Below are positions 26,487-34,078 of a stretch of 64,000 bases of DNA, in pieces. The stretch lies in NCBI RefSeq assembly GCF_042675705.1, contig NZ_JBHTJJ010000006.1. One strand, written 5' to 3'. The translations under genes were made by a program, and so were the position numbers. Origin of the DNA: Ruegeria arenilitoris (GTDB taxonomy: Bacteria; Pseudomonadota; Alphaproteobacteria; Rhodobacterales; Rhodobacteraceae). Below the pieces are notes generated by a model, which was not told where the DNA came from, searched no databases, and worked only from the letters and a program-made list of their open reading frames with translations. Numbering within the stretch: position 1 is the stretch's first letter; every line of letters starts with the position of its first letter.

Positions 26487-27754
26487 TTTCCGTTGTACTC
26501 GAAAAACACGGCTGAAACGTCATCCTCCATCCCCGTTCCCGGCGGCATGCCCTGAGTCAATCGCCAGAACATGTCGTCCAGAAACTCGGGCCCGCTGTTT
26601 GCTCCTAGGCATTCCAGCGCCATCCGTTGCAGCCCATCCTCATCCAGAAGATCACCGTTTTTGACACGACATTCAGTGAAGCCGTCCGAGTACAACAGCA
26701 GCTTGTCACCGCGCTGCAGATAGGTTTCGGTTTGCTGGAACGCCACATCGGGCAACAATCCGATGGGCAGGCCGCCATCCCCAAGGAACTCTGCCCGGCC
26801 GGTCCGGCGCAACAGCAGTGGATGGGGGTGCCCAGCCTGAACCATCCTCAGGTGGCCGTTGCGCAGATCCACGATGGCGTAGACCATGGTGAAATATTCC
26901 TCGATCCCCGTATCGGCCATCAGGCGGGCATTCAGGATGGCGGCCACCTGCTCGGGTGGCAGCAAGGCGTAGAACTTGTTGAACCGCTTCTCCATTGCGA
27001 CGTTCTGATCGAAATGCTGGCTGGTCAGATACCCGCCCAACCGCGCTGTCATCATTGCTGACGTGATACCGTGGCCGGAGACGTCGATGCTGTAGAACCC
27101 GATCCGGTTCGCGCCCGGCGAGAACATCCCCACCAGGTCACCCCCGATGTGGCCGCAGGGTTTGAGCAGCAGGCTGACCCGGGACTTGCCAAATTCCCGA
27201 TAGAGTTCCGGCACCAGTGATTCCTGAATCTTGCGCGCCTGGATCAGATCCTTGTCGATGGCGTCATGCGCAAGGCGCAGTTCGGACAAAGCGGTTTCGA
27301 TCAACCGGTTCTTGTCCGAAAGTTCGCGCTGCATATCAAGAATGCGGGCCCCTGCCGAAATGCGGGCCCGCAACTCGTCTGCTTCAAGCGGTTTGATCAG
27401 GAAATCATCCGCACCGGCATCCAGACCGCGCGCGACTTCCTGCTTCTCACTTTTTGAGGTCAGAAGGATGAAATAAGTATACTGGTCGTTCTCCAACGCG
27501 CGGAACGCGCGGCAGAATTCCAGCCCGCCCATGCCCGGCATCACCCAGTCACTGAGCACCAGATCGGGCAGGCCCTGTTTGCAGATCTCGATCGCTTCTT
27601 CACCGCTGTCGGCCTCGACAACCGTGAATCCCCATTTCTTCAACGACGCCACCAGAATACGGCGTTGCAGGCGGCTGTCATCGACCACCAGCACCGTCCG
27701 GATGGCTCCAAAATCCAGGTCAGCCTTGGCCTCAATTTGGCTGGACACTCGCAC
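26483..27754 (-). CDS. Response regulator with PP2C-type (RsbU/SpoIIE) phosphatase domain
   Basis: A 423-residue output protein. The receiver domain (about 18-135) has the acidic pair VVDDSRLQ, the phosphoacceptor Asp69 in LVLSDWVMPGMGG, and the switch lysine in DFLIKPLEADEL. A coiled-coil linker (MQRELSDKNRLIETALSEL) leads to a PP2C phosphatase (about 190-420) with metal-binding GHIGGDLVGMF, IDVSGHGITSAMMT and YSDGFTECRV. Such proteins dephosphorylate anti-anti-sigma factors or other Ser/Thr-phosphoproteins. The start is GTG at 27754 with AGAGG 6 nt upstream. An Hpt gene diverges from it, which suggests phosphorelay control. No anti-sigma or STAS partner is adjacent. Confidence 0.9.
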   Translation of the reverse strand: MRVSSQIEAKADLDFGAIRTVLVVDDSRLQRRILVASLKKWGFTVVEADSGEEAIEICKQGLPDLVLSDWVMPGMGGLEFCRAFRALENDQYTYFILLTSKSEKQEVARGLDAGADDFLIKPLEADELRARISAGARILDMQRELSDKNRLIETALSELRLAHDAIDKDLIQARKIQESLVPELYREFGKSRVSLLLKPCGHIGGDLVGMFSPGANRIGFYSIDVSGHGITSAMMTARLGGYLTSQHFDQNVAMEKRFNKFYALLPPEQVAAILNARLMADTGIEEYFTMVYAIVDLRNGHLRMVQAGHPHPLLLRRTGRAEFLGDGGLPIGLLPDVAFQQTETYLQRGDKLLLYSDGFTECRVKNGDLLDEDGLQRMALECLGANSGPEFLDDMFWRLTQGMPPGTGMEDDVSAVFFEYNGN

Positions 27755-27905
27755 GCGAAACCTCTGCGCATTTTCCTACGGGGGTGCGGCAAAGCTACGG
27801 CGCTCGGCTTAACAACCGATGAAAGCTGTTCACCGCAGCGGCTTAACCCGGATTTTACCCCTGGCCGGTATTCAGAGACGATACCGGTCAAGGTGGAGAA
27901 CGGTG

Positions 27906-28232
27906 ATGATACACTGGCCAAGGGTGCGCCAGCTGCGTGATGAAGTCGGGGCCGAGGAGTTCGACGAGGTCGTCCGGATTTTTCTGGATGAAGTCGGTGA
28001 GGTCATGGGCCGCTTGACATCGGACACCGACCGGTCCGCGCTTGAGCAGAACCTGCATTTCCTCAAAGGCAGTGCATTGAGCCTTGGTTTTGAGAGTCTG
28101 TCCAAACTTTGTCAGGATGGCGAACGGCGCGCCGCTGCGGGCCATGGGGCGGAAGTCGATCTGGACGCGGTCGTCGCGGCCTTCGACCGCTCGCGCGCGG
28201 AATTCATGTCCGGCTTGAAGGACAACCTGTAA
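27906..28232 (+). CDS. Hpt-domain phosphotransfer protein
   Basis: A 108-residue single-domain histidine phosphotransfer protein. The motif NLHFLKGSALSLGFESL places the phosphorylated histidine at residue 51 and is the canonical Hpt helix. I chose the ATG at 27906 because a GGAGA box precedes it; a longer frame from 27819 reads into the divergent promoter region. It is transcribed away from the response-regulator phosphatase, 151 bp apart. It may shuttle phosphate between a hybrid kinase elsewhere and this regulator, which is inferred from adjacency only. Confidence 0.88.
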   Translation: MIHWPRVRQLRDEVGAEEFDEVVRIFLDEVGEVMGRLTSDTDRSALEQNLHFLKGSALSLGFESLSKLCQDGERRAAAGHGAEVDLDAVVAAFDRSRAEFMSGLKDNL

Positions 28233-28236
28233 TCGG

Positions 28237-29463
28237 TCAGATCACGAATTGTGCCAGCGTCTCGTCCTCGGTAATGTCGGTATAGACGAACCCGACATCG
28301 TCCAGATGTGCGAACAGGCGCAGGAAATTGTCCGGCTTGCTGGTCTCGATCCCAATCAGGACCGAGCCGAAATTGCGCGCCGATTTCTTCATGTATTCGA
28401 ACCGGGCGATGTCATCCTCGGGGCCGAGGATGTTCAGAAATTCTTTCAGCGCACCGGGTCGCTGCGGCAGGCGCAGGATGAAGTACTTCTTGACGCCCGA
28501 GTAGCGCTGCGCCCGCTCCTTGACCTCGGGAAGACGCTCGAAATCGAAATTCCCGCCCGAGGTGACACAGACGACCGTCTTGCCGCGCACAAAGCTTTGG
28601 ACGTCGCCCACCGCCTCGATCGCCAGGGCCCCGGCGGGTTCCAGCACGATGCCTTCAACATTCAGCATCTCGATCATCGTGGTGCAGATGCGGTCCTCGG
28701 ACAGAACGATCACGTCCGACAGATGCCGGTCACGCAAGAGCTGGAACGGCTTGTCTCCGATCCGGCCCACCGCTGCGCCGTCGACGAAATTGTCCACCTT
28801 GTCCAACGACACCGGATGGCCCGCCGCCAGCGCCCCGCGCAGACAGGCCCCGCCCGCGGGTTCGACGAACAGGCAATGGGTGCGGTCGCCGAACCACGTC
28901 GCCACGCCCGAGGACATGCCGCCCCCGCCCACCGGCAGCACCACGTGATCGGGCAGGCGGCCCAGCTGCTCTTCGATCTCCACGGCCAGTGAGGCCTGCC
29001 CTTCGATCACGTCGTCATCGTCGAAGGGCGACAGGAAATACCCACCCTGCTGCGCGCACCACTCCTGAGCCGCGGCAAGCGTGTGGTCGAAATAGTCGCC
29101 GGTCAGGTGGATCTCGACGTTGTCGCCTCCAAAGATTCGGGTCTTCTGGATCTTTTGCTGAGGTGTGGTCACCGGCATGAAAATCACGCCTTTGACCCCC
29201 ATGTGCTTGCACATATAGGCCACGCCCTGCGCGTGGTTGCCCGCACTGGCGCAAACGAACAGGTCCTGCCCCTGCTGCTTGCGCATGGCGTTGAACGCGC
29301 CGCGGATCTTGTAGGACCGCACCGGGCTGAGGTCTTCGCGTTTCAGCCAGATGTCGGCATCATATTTCTCGGACAGATGGGCATTGCGCTGCAACGGTGT
29401 TGCAGGAAACACGGTGCGCATAGCCTGTTCGGCGGCGCGGGCGCGGGTCATGAAATCACTCAT
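28237..29463 (-). CDS. ilvA: Threonine ammonia-lyase (threonine deaminase)
   Basis: IlvA converts threonine to 2-oxobutyrate, the first step to isoleucine, using pyridoxal phosphate. The 408-residue protein has the PLP lysine in RSYKIRGAFNAM near residue 54, the phosphate-binding glycine loop PVGGGGMSSG near 178, and one C-terminal ACT-like regulatory domain (RPGALKEFLNILGPEDDIAR). One regulatory domain corresponds to the short biosynthetic form. It ends 4 nt before the convergent Hpt gene. A catabolic form cannot be excluded by sequence alone. Confidence 0.9.
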   Translation of the reverse strand: MSDFMTRARAAEQAMRTVFPATPLQRNAHLSEKYDADIWLKREDLSPVRSYKIRGAFNAMRKQQGQDLFVCASAGNHAQGVAYMCKHMGVKGVIFMPVTTPQQKIQKTRIFGGDNVEIHLTGDYFDHTLAAAQEWCAQQGGYFLSPFDDDDVIEGQASLAVEIEEQLGRLPDHVVLPVGGGGMSSGVATWFGDRTHCLFVEPAGGACLRGALAAGHPVSLDKVDNFVDGAAVGRIGDKPFQLLRDRHLSDVIVLSEDRICTTMIEMLNVEGIVLEPAGALAIEAVGDVQSFVRGKTVVCVTSGGNFDFERLPEVKERAQRYSGVKKYFILRLPQRPGALKEFLNILGPEDDIARFEYMKKSARNFGSVLIGIETSKPDNFLRLFAHLDDVGFVYTDITEDETLAQFVI

Positions 29464-29522
29464 GCCGCACTCCCTGCCCCATCAGGCCGACAAGGGCAAG
29501 GAATACATCGGTGTACGGGCGA

Positions 29523-30290
29523 TCAGCCCAGTTCGCGCTTTTCGATGAACACGCCGTACATCGTGGTCAGGATGCTGACGTTGATCATCGGCAGGATCAG
29601 GATCCCGAAAAACAGGGCGATCAATACACCCAGTACCGGAATGATCGACAAAACTCCGATCGCCAGCTGAACGAGGAATTGAAACAGGAACGAGACCACG
29701 ATAAGAACGACGATTGTACCTCCGGTACCCAGAGTGTTGTTCCAAGCCTCGCTCAACGTGATCGGCTGGCCGATCGCCGCAGCCGGCAGTATGATCGACA
29801 GCCGATAGAAGCAAATAGCCAGGAAAACCAGGTAGCCGATGGTCAGGATGATCGAAACGGCGATCAGTCCTTCGCCCAGCATGCCTGTCAGGATCCCCAT
29901 CGGCAGGAACGCAATTGCCATCAGGATCCCCAGCAACAGCCCACGTCCGAAATAGGCAAGAATGCGATCGAACCGAAAGGTGGGCAGCACGCCGGAAGGA
30001 TACTCTTCCAGAAGAATGTATCTGTGCCAGGCCACCGCGATCCAGCCCATGATGAGGACCATCACGACGAACAGGAGAAACGCGAACAGAATAAGGGCAC
30101 CCGGATTCACTCCCGGCGGTAGCCCGTTCGGATTGTCATCAAATGCCTCGAGTGGAATTCCGGACACCATGAACAGGCCGATGATTGCAACCGTTCCGAT
30201 TACGGCCGGACCGATAACGATTTGCGCCACCTGCTTGAGGTTGCCAAAAACCATCCGAAGCGAGTGGGCAAAAATATTCCATCCGAGCAT
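29523..30290 (-). CDS. Multi-pass membrane protein of unknown function
   Basis: A 255-residue inner-membrane protein with about six hydrophobic segments, for example IGTVAIIGLFMVSGI, LILFAFLLFVVMVLIMGWIA, LLLGILMAIAFLPMGI and the very hydrophobic IIPVLGVLIALFFGILILPM. A conserved-looking loop, AVAWHRYILLEEYPS, lies between the second and third segments. I do not recognise a named family; the pattern resembles glycerophosphoryl diester phosphodiesterase membrane domains or DUF4013-like proteins, with no catalytic motif. It stands alone between ilvA and the divergent argG. Confidence 0.7.
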   Translation of the reverse strand: MLGWNIFAHSLRMVFGNLKQVAQIVIGPAVIGTVAIIGLFMVSGIPLEAFDDNPNGLPPGVNPGALILFAFLLFVVMVLIMGWIAVAWHRYILLEEYPSGVLPTFRFDRILAYFGRGLLLGILMAIAFLPMGILTGMLGEGLIAVSIILTIGYLVFLAICFYRLSIILPAAAIGQPITLSEAWNNTLGTGGTIVVLIVVSFLFQFLVQLAIGVLSIIPVLGVLIALFFGILILPMINVSILTTMYGVFIEKRELG

Positions 30291-30424
30291 TCCGAATTTT
30301 CCTTAATCAATCCATGGTTGATACCGTTTGACTGCAAATCCGCCGCCCGGTCAATCCACAGCTTCTTGCCCCCACGTCGAAAACCCGCTAGGGGCCAATC
30401 GTCTTACGCATAAGGGGAAGTCAG

Positions 30425-31651
30425 ATGTCCGCGCCCAAGAAAGTTGTTCTGGCCTATTCCGGTGGCCTTGATACCTCGATCATCCTGAAATGGCTGCAGA
30501 CCGAGTATGGCTGCGAGGTGGTGACCTTCACCGCCGATCTGGGTCAGGGCGAAGAGCTGGAGCCCGCCCGCCAGAAGGCCGAGTTGCTGGGGATCAAGCC
30601 CGAGAACATCTATATCGAGGACATCCGCGAAGAGTTCGTCCGCGACTTCGTCTTCCCGATGTTCCGCGCCAATGCGCAGTACGAAGGGCTGTACCTGCTG
30701 GGTACCTCGATCGCGCGTCCGCTGATCTCGAAGCGCCTGATCGAGATCGCCAAGGAAACCGGCGCCGACGCAGTGGCCCACGGCGCCACCGGCAAAGGCA
30801 ATGACCAGGTGCGGTTCGAACTGGCGGCCTATGCGCTGAACCCCGACATCAAGGTGATCGCGCCCTGGCGCGAGTGGGACCTGACCAGCCGCACCAAGCT
30901 GCTGGAATTTGCCGAGGCGCACCAGATCCCGATCGCCAAGGACAAGCGTGGCGAGGCCCCCTTCTCGGTGGACGCAAACCTGCTGCACACCTCGTCCGAA
31001 GGCAAGGTGCTGGAAGATCCCGCCGTTCAGGCGCCGGACTATGTCTATCAGCGCACCGTCCACCCCGAGGACGCCCCGAACGAACCCGAATATATTGAGA
31101 TCGGCTTTGAAAAAGGCGACCCGGTCAGCATCAATGGTGAGGCGATGAGCCCCGCCACGATCCTGACGAAACTGAACGAATACGGCGGCAAGCACGGCAT
31201 CGGCCGTCTCGATCTGGTCGAGGGCCGGTTCGTGGGCATGAAATCCCGCGGCATCTATGAAACACCGGGCGGCACCATCCTGCTGGAAGCGCATCGCGGC
31301 ATCGAGTCCATCACCATGGACCGCGGCGCGATGCACCTGAAGGACCAGCTGATGCCGCAATATGCCGAGCTGATCTACAACGGCTTCTGGTACAGCCCCG
31401 AGCGCGAGATGCTGCAGGCCGCCATCGACAAAAGCCAGGAACACGTCACCGGCACCGTTCGCGTGAAGCTGTACAAGGGTCTGGCCTCGACCGTGGGCCG
31501 CTGGTCGGATCATTCGCTGTATTCCGAGGCGCATGTGACCTTCGAAGAAGACGCCGGTGCCTATGACCAGAAAGACGCTGCGGGCTTCATCCAGCTGAAC
31601 GCGCTACGGCTCAAGCTGCTGGCGGCACGCGACAAGCGGTTGTCCAAGTGA
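30425..31651 (+). CDS. argG: Argininosuccinate synthase
   Basis: ArgG ligates citrulline and aspartate using ATP in arginine biosynthesis. The 408-residue protein starts MSAPKKVVLAYSGGLDTSII with the PP-loop ATP motif SGGLDTS, then has the substrate motifs GATGKGNDQVRFE near residue 118 and PWREWDLTSRTKLLEFAE near 147. GGAAG sits 5 nt before the ATG. The stop overlaps the GTG of the DUF1810 gene (GTGA), so the two are probably cotranscribed. No other arg gene is nearby. Confidence 0.97.
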   Translation: MSAPKKVVLAYSGGLDTSIILKWLQTEYGCEVVTFTADLGQGEELEPARQKAELLGIKPENIYIEDIREEFVRDFVFPMFRANAQYEGLYLLGTSIARPLISKRLIEIAKETGADAVAHGATGKGNDQVRFELAAYALNPDIKVIAPWREWDLTSRTKLLEFAEAHQIPIAKDKRGEAPFSVDANLLHTSSEGKVLEDPAVQAPDYVYQRTVHPEDAPNEPEYIEIGFEKGDPVSINGEAMSPATILTKLNEYGGKHGIGRLDLVEGRFVGMKSRGIYETPGGTILLEAHRGIESITMDRGAMHLKDQLMPQYAELIYNGFWYSPEREMLQAAIDKSQEHVTGTVRVKLYKGLASTVGRWSDHSLYSEAHVTFEEDAGAYDQKDAAGFIQLNALRLKLLAARDKRLSK

Positions 31652-32082
31652 CCGAGGATGACGGCATAAACGACGAACTGGAAATGTTCATCGAAGCGCA
31701 GGACACGGTCTGGTCCGATGTCCTGCGCGAACTGGAACAGGGGGAGAAGACCAGCCACTGGATGTGGTTCGTCTTTCCGCAACTGGCCGAACTGGGCCAG
31801 TCGCACATGGCGCAGCTTTACGGGATCGAGGATCTGAACGAGGCTGCCGCCTATCTGGCCCACCCCGAACTGCGCCGCCGCCTGACCGAGGTGGCCCAGC
31901 TGATGCTGACCCATGCGGGCAAGGACCCGGCCGATATTCTAGGCAAGGTCGATGCTAAAAAGCTGCGGTCGTCCATGACCCTGTTCGCCGCTGTGCCCGA
32001 TGCTCCGCCCGAATTCCAGACGGTTCTGGATGCGTTCTACGACGGGCAGCCCTGCCCGCGCACGCAGCAGGCCCTGGGCTGA
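31648..32082 (+). CDS. DUF1810 family protein
   Basis: A 144-residue soluble protein of the DUF1810 family, recognised by SHWMWFVFPQLAELGQS near residue 36, HPELRRRLTEVAQLML and SSMTLFAAVPDAP. The family has no established function. The start is GTG at 31648, overlapping the argG stop; no in-frame ATG lies nearby, so coupled translation is likely. Confidence 0.85.
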   Translation: MTEDDGINDELEMFIEAQDTVWSDVLRELEQGEKTSHWMWFVFPQLAELGQSHMAQLYGIEDLNEAAAYLAHPELRRRLTEVAQLMLTHAGKDPADILGKVDAKKLRSSMTLFAAVPDAPPEFQTVLDAFYDGQPCPRTQQALG

Positions 32083-32162
32083 GCGGTTTCCCGTAAGGTC
32101 ACGCTTGCCCCGGCTCCTGCCCTCTGTCACCCGGAACGCAAGTGGGAAACAGGGAGGCAGGG

Positions 32163-32444
32163 ATGCTGCAGGAGATCGCCGAGGGAATCCAGAAAGGGCT
32201 AGCCGACAAACGCTTTGACGGCTCGCTGAAATTCGATTGCGGCGCCGATGGCGTGATCGTGCTGGCCGACAACACGGCCACCACCCAGGACCGCGAGACC
32301 GATTGCACCATCCGCATCTCGCGCGACAATCTGGGCAAGCTGCTGACCGGCAAGCTGAACCCGATGACCGGGGTGATGATGGGCAAGCTCAAGATCTCGG
32401 GCGACATGGGCGTCGCGATGAAGCTGGGGCAGCTGCTGGGCTAG
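32163..32444 (+). CDS. SCP2 sterol-carrier-like domain protein
   Basis: A 93-residue protein with the SCP2 fold, which binds lipids in a hydrophobic tunnel. Visible features are GSLKFDCGADGVIVLADN, the acidic strand TTQDRETDCTIRIS and the C-terminal helix KLNPMTGVMMGKLKISGDMG. The ATG at 32163 follows an AGGGAGG box; a GTG at 32142 would add seven residues. The protein stands free, not fused to a dehydrogenase, so the bound lipid is unknown. Confidence 0.8.
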   Translation: MLQEIAEGIQKGLADKRFDGSLKFDCGADGVIVLADNTATTQDRETDCTIRISRDNLGKLLTGKLNPMTGVMMGKLKISGDMGVAMKLGQLLG

Positions 32445-32539
32445 GCGATAAACTCGTCTCACCACCGCGTGACAAACGGTTTCAGCCGATTGTCAGCCGC
32501 CCCGTCGCGCGGCAGCCTGAGGCAGAAAGGAGGTCCGCC

Positions 32540-33205
32540 ATGACCCGTTGCCTCGACCAGATCAAGCTGACCCTTCTGTTTGCGCTGATTGCGCTGGCGC
32601 TGATCCTGCGCGCTCAGCCGGCCCCGGCGGCCGGGACCGAGACGCTGACCGTGGCGGGCGGTTGTTTCTGGTGCGTCGAAGCCGATTTCGAGTCCGTGCC
32701 CGGCGTGATCGAAGCGGTTTCGGGCTATACCGGCGGCACAACCCCAAACCCCACCTACAGCCAGGTCACGAGCGGCGGCACCGGCCATTTCGAGGCGGTG
32801 CAGATCACCTTCGACCCGGCCCGCGTTTCCCGTGAAACCCTGCTGAGCCTGTTTTTTCGCTCTGTCGATCCCACCGATGCCGGAGGCCAGTTCTGTGACC
32901 GGGGCGAAAGCTATCGCACCGCGATTTTCGTCTCTGACACAGGAGAAAAAGCTTTGGCCGAACGCAGCAAAGCCGAAGCGCAGCGTGCGCTGAGTCAGGC
33001 CATCGTGACTCCGGTCCTGCCGCTTGGGTCGTTCTATCCGGCCGAGGCCTATCATCAGGATTACTACAAGGGCAAAAAGCTGGTGTTCACCCGGTTCGGG
33101 CCGAAACGCCAGCTGAATGCCTACAAGGCCTATCGCAAGGCCTGCGGCCGCGATGCGCGGGTCCGGCAGCTGTGGGGCAGCGCCGCACCGTTTGCCGGAC
33201 CTTAA
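32540..33205 (+). CDS. msrA: Peptide methionine-S-sulfoxide reductase MsrA, exported
   Basis: MsrA reduces the S-epimer of methionine sulfoxide in proteins. The 221-residue protein has a Sec-type signal peptide (LTLLFALIALALILRAQPAP, likely cleavage after AAG) and the catalytic motif GGCFWCVEADFESVPGVIEA, with the nucleophilic Cys in GCFWC. The resolving region VDPTDAGGQFCDRGESYRT follows. A perfect AAGGAGG precedes the ATG at 32540, which rules out the longer frame to 32237 that lies over the SCP2 gene. Export implies repair of oxidised envelope proteins. The 3' end overlaps the convergent kinase by 4 nt. Confidence 0.93.
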   Translation: MTRCLDQIKLTLLFALIALALILRAQPAPAAGTETLTVAGGCFWCVEADFESVPGVIEAVSGYTGGTTPNPTYSQVTSGGTGHFEAVQITFDPARVSRETLLSLFFRSVDPTDAGGQFCDRGESYRTAIFVSDTGEKALAERSKAEAQRALSQAIVTPVLPLGSFYPAEAYHQDYYKGKKLVFTRFGPKRQLNAYKAYRKACGRDARVRQLWGSAAPFAGP

Positions 33206-34074
33206 TCCAGCGCGGCCTCGCGCACCTCTTTCAGATCGGGAATGACGTCTGCCGTACCAGGCCGCATCACCATCAGCGCAGCGGCCCGGTTGGCCTGGGT
33301 GATGGCCTGCGCCATCGGCATCCCCCGGTCCATTCCGGCCAGGACATATCCGGTAAAGGTGTCCCCGGCCCCGGTCGTGTCCACGGCCTTGACCTTGTGG
33401 GCGGGAAACTCTGCCGCCACCTGGCCGCGTTGATGATAGCGGGCGCCTTTTGACCCCAGCGTGACGATGACATGCTCGACCGGCAGATCGGCCGGGGCCA
33501 GCCCCGTGGCCTGTTGCAGCTGGGCGGCCTCGACCTCGTTCAGGATCAGGAAATCCAGATAGGGCAGCACCGCCTGCACCGCCGGCGCGCTGAAAGGGGC
33601 CGCGGCATAGCACACCGTCAGACCCCTCTCGCGGCCCAGCTTCGCGGCCTCGACCTGTGCGGTGGTCTCGTTCTGGAAAACCAGAAGATCGCCCGTGTCA
33701 GAGTCTGTCAGCGCGGCGGAAACCTGATCGGCCCCGATTGCGTGGTTGGCGCCGGGGAACAGGATGATCAGGTTTTCGCCCTGCGCATCCACGGCGATGA
33801 TCGCATGGCCTGTGGGCTGGTCGACCTGCGCGATGTGCCGCGTGTCGACCCCGTATTCGGTCAACCGATCACGCGCCCACAGCCCGTCGGACCCCACGGC
33901 GCCGATATGGCGCACATGCGCTCCGGCCCGTGCCGCCGCAACAGACATGTTCGCGCCCTTGCCGCCCAGAAACCGCTGCAAACCGCTGGCCGCAAGGGTT
34001 TCACCCGGCGCCGGCAGGTGCGGCAGCGCATAGACCATGTCGGCGTTGATAGAGCCCAGGTTCCAGATTGCCAT
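33202..34074 (-). CDS. Ribokinase-like PfkB-family sugar kinase
   Basis: A 290-residue PfkB-fold kinase that starts MAIWNLGSINADMVYALPHL. The first signature is FLGGKGANMSVAAARAG near residue 35, and the second is VDTTGAGDTFTGYVLAGM near 233, where the Asp is the catalytic base and GAGD the anion hole. The NxD pattern GSINADMV is typical of ribokinases, but substrate could also be a nucleoside or another pentose. It ends the gene pair maeB-kinase (4-nt gap) and overlaps msrA tail to tail. Confidence 0.85.
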   Translation of the reverse strand: MAIWNLGSINADMVYALPHLPAPGETLAASGLQRFLGGKGANMSVAAARAGAHVRHIGAVGSDGLWARDRLTEYGVDTRHIAQVDQPTGHAIIAVDAQGENLIILFPGANHAIGADQVSAALTDSDTGDLLVFQNETTAQVEAAKLGRERGLTVCYAAAPFSAPAVQAVLPYLDFLILNEVEAAQLQQATGLAPADLPVEHVIVTLGSKGARYHQRGQVAAEFPAHKVKAVDTTGAGDTFTGYVLAGMDRGMPMAQAITQANRAAALMVMRPGTADVIPDLKEVREAALD

Positions 34075-34078
34075 CGGA

